A stretch of 64,000 nt of DNA. Source: CAMUQR01 sp963526735. GTDB lineage: Bacteria; Patescibacteriota; Saccharimonadia; Saccharimonadales; Saccharimonadaceae. Within the stretch, counting starts at the first letter, position 1. Each line of letters begins with the position of its first letter. The stretch spans positions 62,001 through 126,000 of the forward strand of contig CAURNU010000002.1 in assembly GCA_963526735.1 (NCBI GenBank). The letters run 5' to 3'. Below, piece by piece: positions 62,041 through 64,000 of the stretch. The notes beneath the pieces are model-generated. The model had not been told where the DNA came from. It ran no database searches and worked only from the letters and a program-made list of their open reading frames with translations. A program made the position numbers and the translations under genes.

Positions 62041-62136
62041 TTATTTAATATTACTTTCAGCATAATCAATTTGCACTAAAAAGTCAACCACATCAAAAAT
62101 CATCCCAGCAATGATCGCCAGAATGATTTTTGTCAT
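62041..62136 (-). CDS. Possible 31-residue hydrophobic peptide
   Basis: The ATG at 62136 is nine bases after the galU stop and the frame ends in TAA 15 bases before the next gene. The first 20 residues (MTKIILAIIAGMIFDVVDFL) could span the membrane. It fills the only gap in an otherwise tight operon, but there is no Shine-Dalgarno site and chance cannot be excluded. Confidence 0.4.
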   Translation of the reverse strand: MTKIILAIIAGMIFDVVDFLVQIDYAESNIK

Positions 62137-62145
62137 TAGTTTTAT

Positions 62146-63051
62146 TTATTCAACTAATCGTTCCTGTAAATAACGACGAATTTCTGGGCCCAACTTGTCG
62201 TGCATCAGGCTAAAATCGATCACGGTTTTGACATATTCCAGTTTATCACCGGTGTCATAATATTTGCCGTTTTGAATTTCTTTCGCATACACGCCGTAGC
62301 CATTGTCGATCATTTTCTGAATGGCTGGCTGGATCATCAACTCGCCTTGGCCGTCATACTCGGCTTGAATCTGGCGCAAATATGGCAGAATCTCCGGTGT
62401 CAGCAAGAAACCACTCACGCTAGCCATTGAGCTTGGCGCTCGATCTTTGCCAGGTTTTTCGATAATGCCGTTAACTTTTAGCACACCCGCCTCCTGCTCA
62501 ACACCGCCCGCAATGCCATAGCGATCATATTCGCTATCATCAGTCACTGTTTTACAGGACAGCACACTACCACCGTATTTGGCATAAGTTGTAATCATCT
62601 GTTTAGCGCTATTTGGTGAAGCCACAAAAAAGTCATCCGCCCAAGTGTAAATAAATGGCTCATCGCCTAGCAAATGCATTGCACACAAAATTGGTGTCGC
62701 ATTACCATATGGTCCTTTTTGACGCACATAGACGAAGTTAGCCATTGAGGCGATTGATTTAATCTGATCAATGAGCGGAGCTTTTTTCTCACCACCGGCT
62801 CGTAAGTTATTAAGTAATTCTTCACTTGGCTCATCAAAATGATCTTCAATAGCGCGCTTGTTGGCATTACCAACGATGATGATATCTTTAATACCCGCCT
62901 CGACCAACTCTTCAACCACATACTGAATAATTGGCTTGTCAATCAGTGGTAGCATTTCTTTAGGCATTGCTTTGGTTTGTGGTAAAAAGCGTGTACCAAA
63001 ACCGGCTGCCGCAATCACTGCCTTAGTTGGCATTTTACGTTCTTGATTCAT
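62146..63051 (-). CDS. galU: UTP-glucose-1-phosphate uridylyltransferase
   Basis: 301 residues, usual length. The nucleotide-binding AAGFGTRFLPQTKAMPKEML and VEELVEAGIKDIIIV stretches and the later ADDFF are typical of bacterial GalU. It makes UDP-glucose for surface glycans from glucose 1-phosphate, the product of the phosphohexomutase at 20820-22544. AGGAGAT lies before the ATG and overlaps the gatB stop. Confidence 0.95.
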   Translation of the reverse strand: MNQERKMPTKAVIAAAGFGTRFLPQTKAMPKEMLPLIDKPIIQYVVEELVEAGIKDIIIVGNANKRAIEDHFDEPSEELLNNLRAGGEKKAPLIDQIKSIASMANFVYVRQKGPYGNATPILCAMHLLGDEPFIYTWADDFFVASPNSAKQMITTYAKYGGSVLSCKTVTDDSEYDRYGIAGGVEQEAGVLKVNGIIEKPGKDRAPSSMASVSGFLLTPEILPYLRQIQAEYDGQGELMIQPAIQKMIDNGYGVYAKEIQNGKYYDTGDKLEYVKTVIDFSLMHDKLGPEIRRYLQERLVE

Positions 63052-63057
63052 TATCTC

Positions 63058-64000
63058 CTACTTCCTTAATCTTGCTTGCAAGAGCTTATTAATAATCTGT
63101 GGGTTAGCTTGACCTTTTGACAATTTCATTGACTGGCCAACAATAAAGCCCATAGCTTTCATATTACCGGCTTCAATATCCGCCAAGGCTTTTTGACCTT
63201 GTTCGCTTGCCAAAACCTCGTCCAGAATCGCTTCAAGCGCTGAATCATCGCTGACTTGCAAGAGTTGTTTTGCTTCAGCGATTTGTTGTGGAGTTTGATT
63301 CGAAATAAGCAATTCATTAAACACCAACTTCGCATTGGTCGAGCTTAATTTTGCGTCGAGGGTCATTTTTGTTAAGTCAATGATTCTTGCAATTAGCTCG
63401 TCGTTAAACTCGCAATTTGGCTCGTTTTCTAAGGCGCTAACTAGCCAATAAGCTGCCATTTTCGCTGATTCAGCACCAGCTTGATCGAGAATTTGGGTGA
63501 CGGCTTGCGCATATTCTGGCTTAGTCAAAAGCGTATCAACCACCGATTGATCAAACTTCAAATCTGCCCATTTATCACGATAAACGCCCGGCAGTAATGG
63601 CATATCCGCCTGAAACTCGGCAATCATCGCCTCAGTTAAGACCACTGGCGGAATGTCAGGATCGGGCATATAGCGATAATCTTGCGCCTCTTCCTTAGAC
63701 CGTTGTGAGAACGTGCGACCAGTTGCATCCTCGAAACCACGAGTTTCCTGGATAATTTTACGACCAGCTTCTAGCTCATCAACCTGACGATGAAATTCAT
63801 ACTCAATTGCTCGTTCGATACTACGGAAAGAGTTGAGGTTTTTAGTCTCCGTTCGAGTACCGAGCTCAGTTGCGCCTTTTTTAGCCACTGACAAGTTAAC
63901 ATCAAACCGCATATTACCTTCATATAAATCGCCAATTGTCACGCCAGCAAATACCATCAATCGATGCAGTTCCTGCGCAAAAGCTCGCGCTTCCTGCGCC
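63058..64000 (-). CDS. gatB: Aspartyl/glutamyl-tRNA amidotransferase subunit B, C-terminal part
   Basis: The frame is open to the window edge, so the N-terminal part is missing; about 313 residues are visible. EGNMRFDVNLSV and GTRTETKNLNSFRSIERAI match the GatB core; the C-terminal 150 residues are the helical GatB/YqeY tRNA-binding domain. With GatA and GatC it converts misacylated Glu-tRNA-Gln or Asp-tRNA-Asn. First visible gene of the operon with galU and the small membrane genes. Confidence 0.95.
   Translation of the reverse strand, partial: AQEARAFAQELHRLMVFAGVTIGDLYEGNMRFDVNLSVAKKGATELGTRTETKNLNSFRSIERAIEYEFHRQVDELEAGRKIIQETRGFEDATGRTFSQRSKEEAQDYRYMPDPDIPPVVLTEAMIAEFQADMPLLPGVYRDKWADLKFDQSVVDTLLTKPEYAQAVTQILDQAGAESAKMAAYWLVSALENEPNCEFNDELIARIIDLTKMTLDAKLSSTNAKLVFNELLISNQTPQQIAEAKQLLQVSDDSALEAILDEVLASEQGQKALADIEAGNMKAMGFIVGQSMKLSKGQANPQIINKLLQARLRK

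Noticed and set aside
1..64000. Alternative genetic code with UGA as glycine
   Set aside because: Reading UGA as a stop gives full-length proteins throughout and I saw no in-frame TGA inside a conserved domain; two genes end in TGA.
1..64000. CRISPR arrays, insertion sequences, integrases or phage genes
   Set aside because: No regularly spaced repeats and no transposase, integrase or phage structural motifs were seen; the baseplate-J-like protein is bitopic and stands alone.

Overview
This 64 kb window looks like a chromosomal segment of a Candidate Phyla Radiation bacterium, most likely a Candidatus Saccharibacteria (TM7) member. That assignment is an inference. It rests on compact housekeeping genes, an alanyl-tRNA synthetase without its C-terminal domain, CPR-style envelope proteins (a bitopic baseplate-J-like protein beside an FtsA/PilM-like ATPase, several secreted peptidoglycan hydrolases), a PilB-type ATPase, and no biosynthetic pathway genes. 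UGA is read as a stop, which argues against the Absconditabacteria/Gracilibacteria code. I found 55 coding genes and no tRNA, rRNA, insertion sequence, prophage or CRISPR array.

Layout. 1-4950 (+): the end of a flavin oxidase, a SpoU methyltransferase, a small membrane protein, hisS and tig. 5039-6397 (-): a two-gene unit, a secreted HNH nuclease and a GrpB-like protein. 6454-9032 (+): an M1 aminopeptidase. 9046-12963 (-): an RNase HII-YraN fusion, a membrane-anchored thioredoxin-like protein, rplS and a pilB-like ATPase. 13002-13493 (+): a second SpoU methyltransferase. 13735-23797 (-): rplY, a large unknown protein, a secreted cysteine peptidase with a membrane partner, and tyrS-pgm-recG-rsmD. 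23836-26658 (+): a class A PBP. 26673-33989 (-): nusA, then clpC, a metalloprotease-like protein, radA and a PIN-TRAM protein. 34126-34645 (-): a secreted orphan. 34804-38132 (+): an RNase J gene and a CobW GTPase. 38152-45905 (-): alaS, an FtsA-like ATPase, its bitopic partner, ruvX, mltG and a LysM-CHAP hydrolase. 45956-46560 (+): an orphan. 46566-53185 (-): metG, tatD, an unknown gene, a cysteine desulfurase, a DUF218 protein, mnmA and a DUF898 protein. 53229-53818 (+): an orphan. 53842-64000 (-): gatB, galU, small membrane proteins, dnaE, a G5/3D-domain protein, rsmA and a secreted orphan.

How the genes work together. Most are translation, RNA processing, proteolysis and wall-remodelling functions. 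The cysteine desulfurase and MnmA form a plausible tRNA thiolation pair. PBP, MltG, LysM-CHAP, the C39-like peptidase and the G5/3D protein form an envelope set.

Two expression styles stand out. Many core units have a TATAAT-like -10 box 6 to 8 bases before the ATG, predicting leaderless mRNAs. Four orphan single-gene units (34126, 46042, 53296 and 53873) instead have 5' leaders and strong G-rich Shine-Dalgarno sites. Of 55 visible stops, 33 are TAA, 20 TAG and only 2 TGA; the two TGA stops are in the adjacent HNH/GrpB pair.
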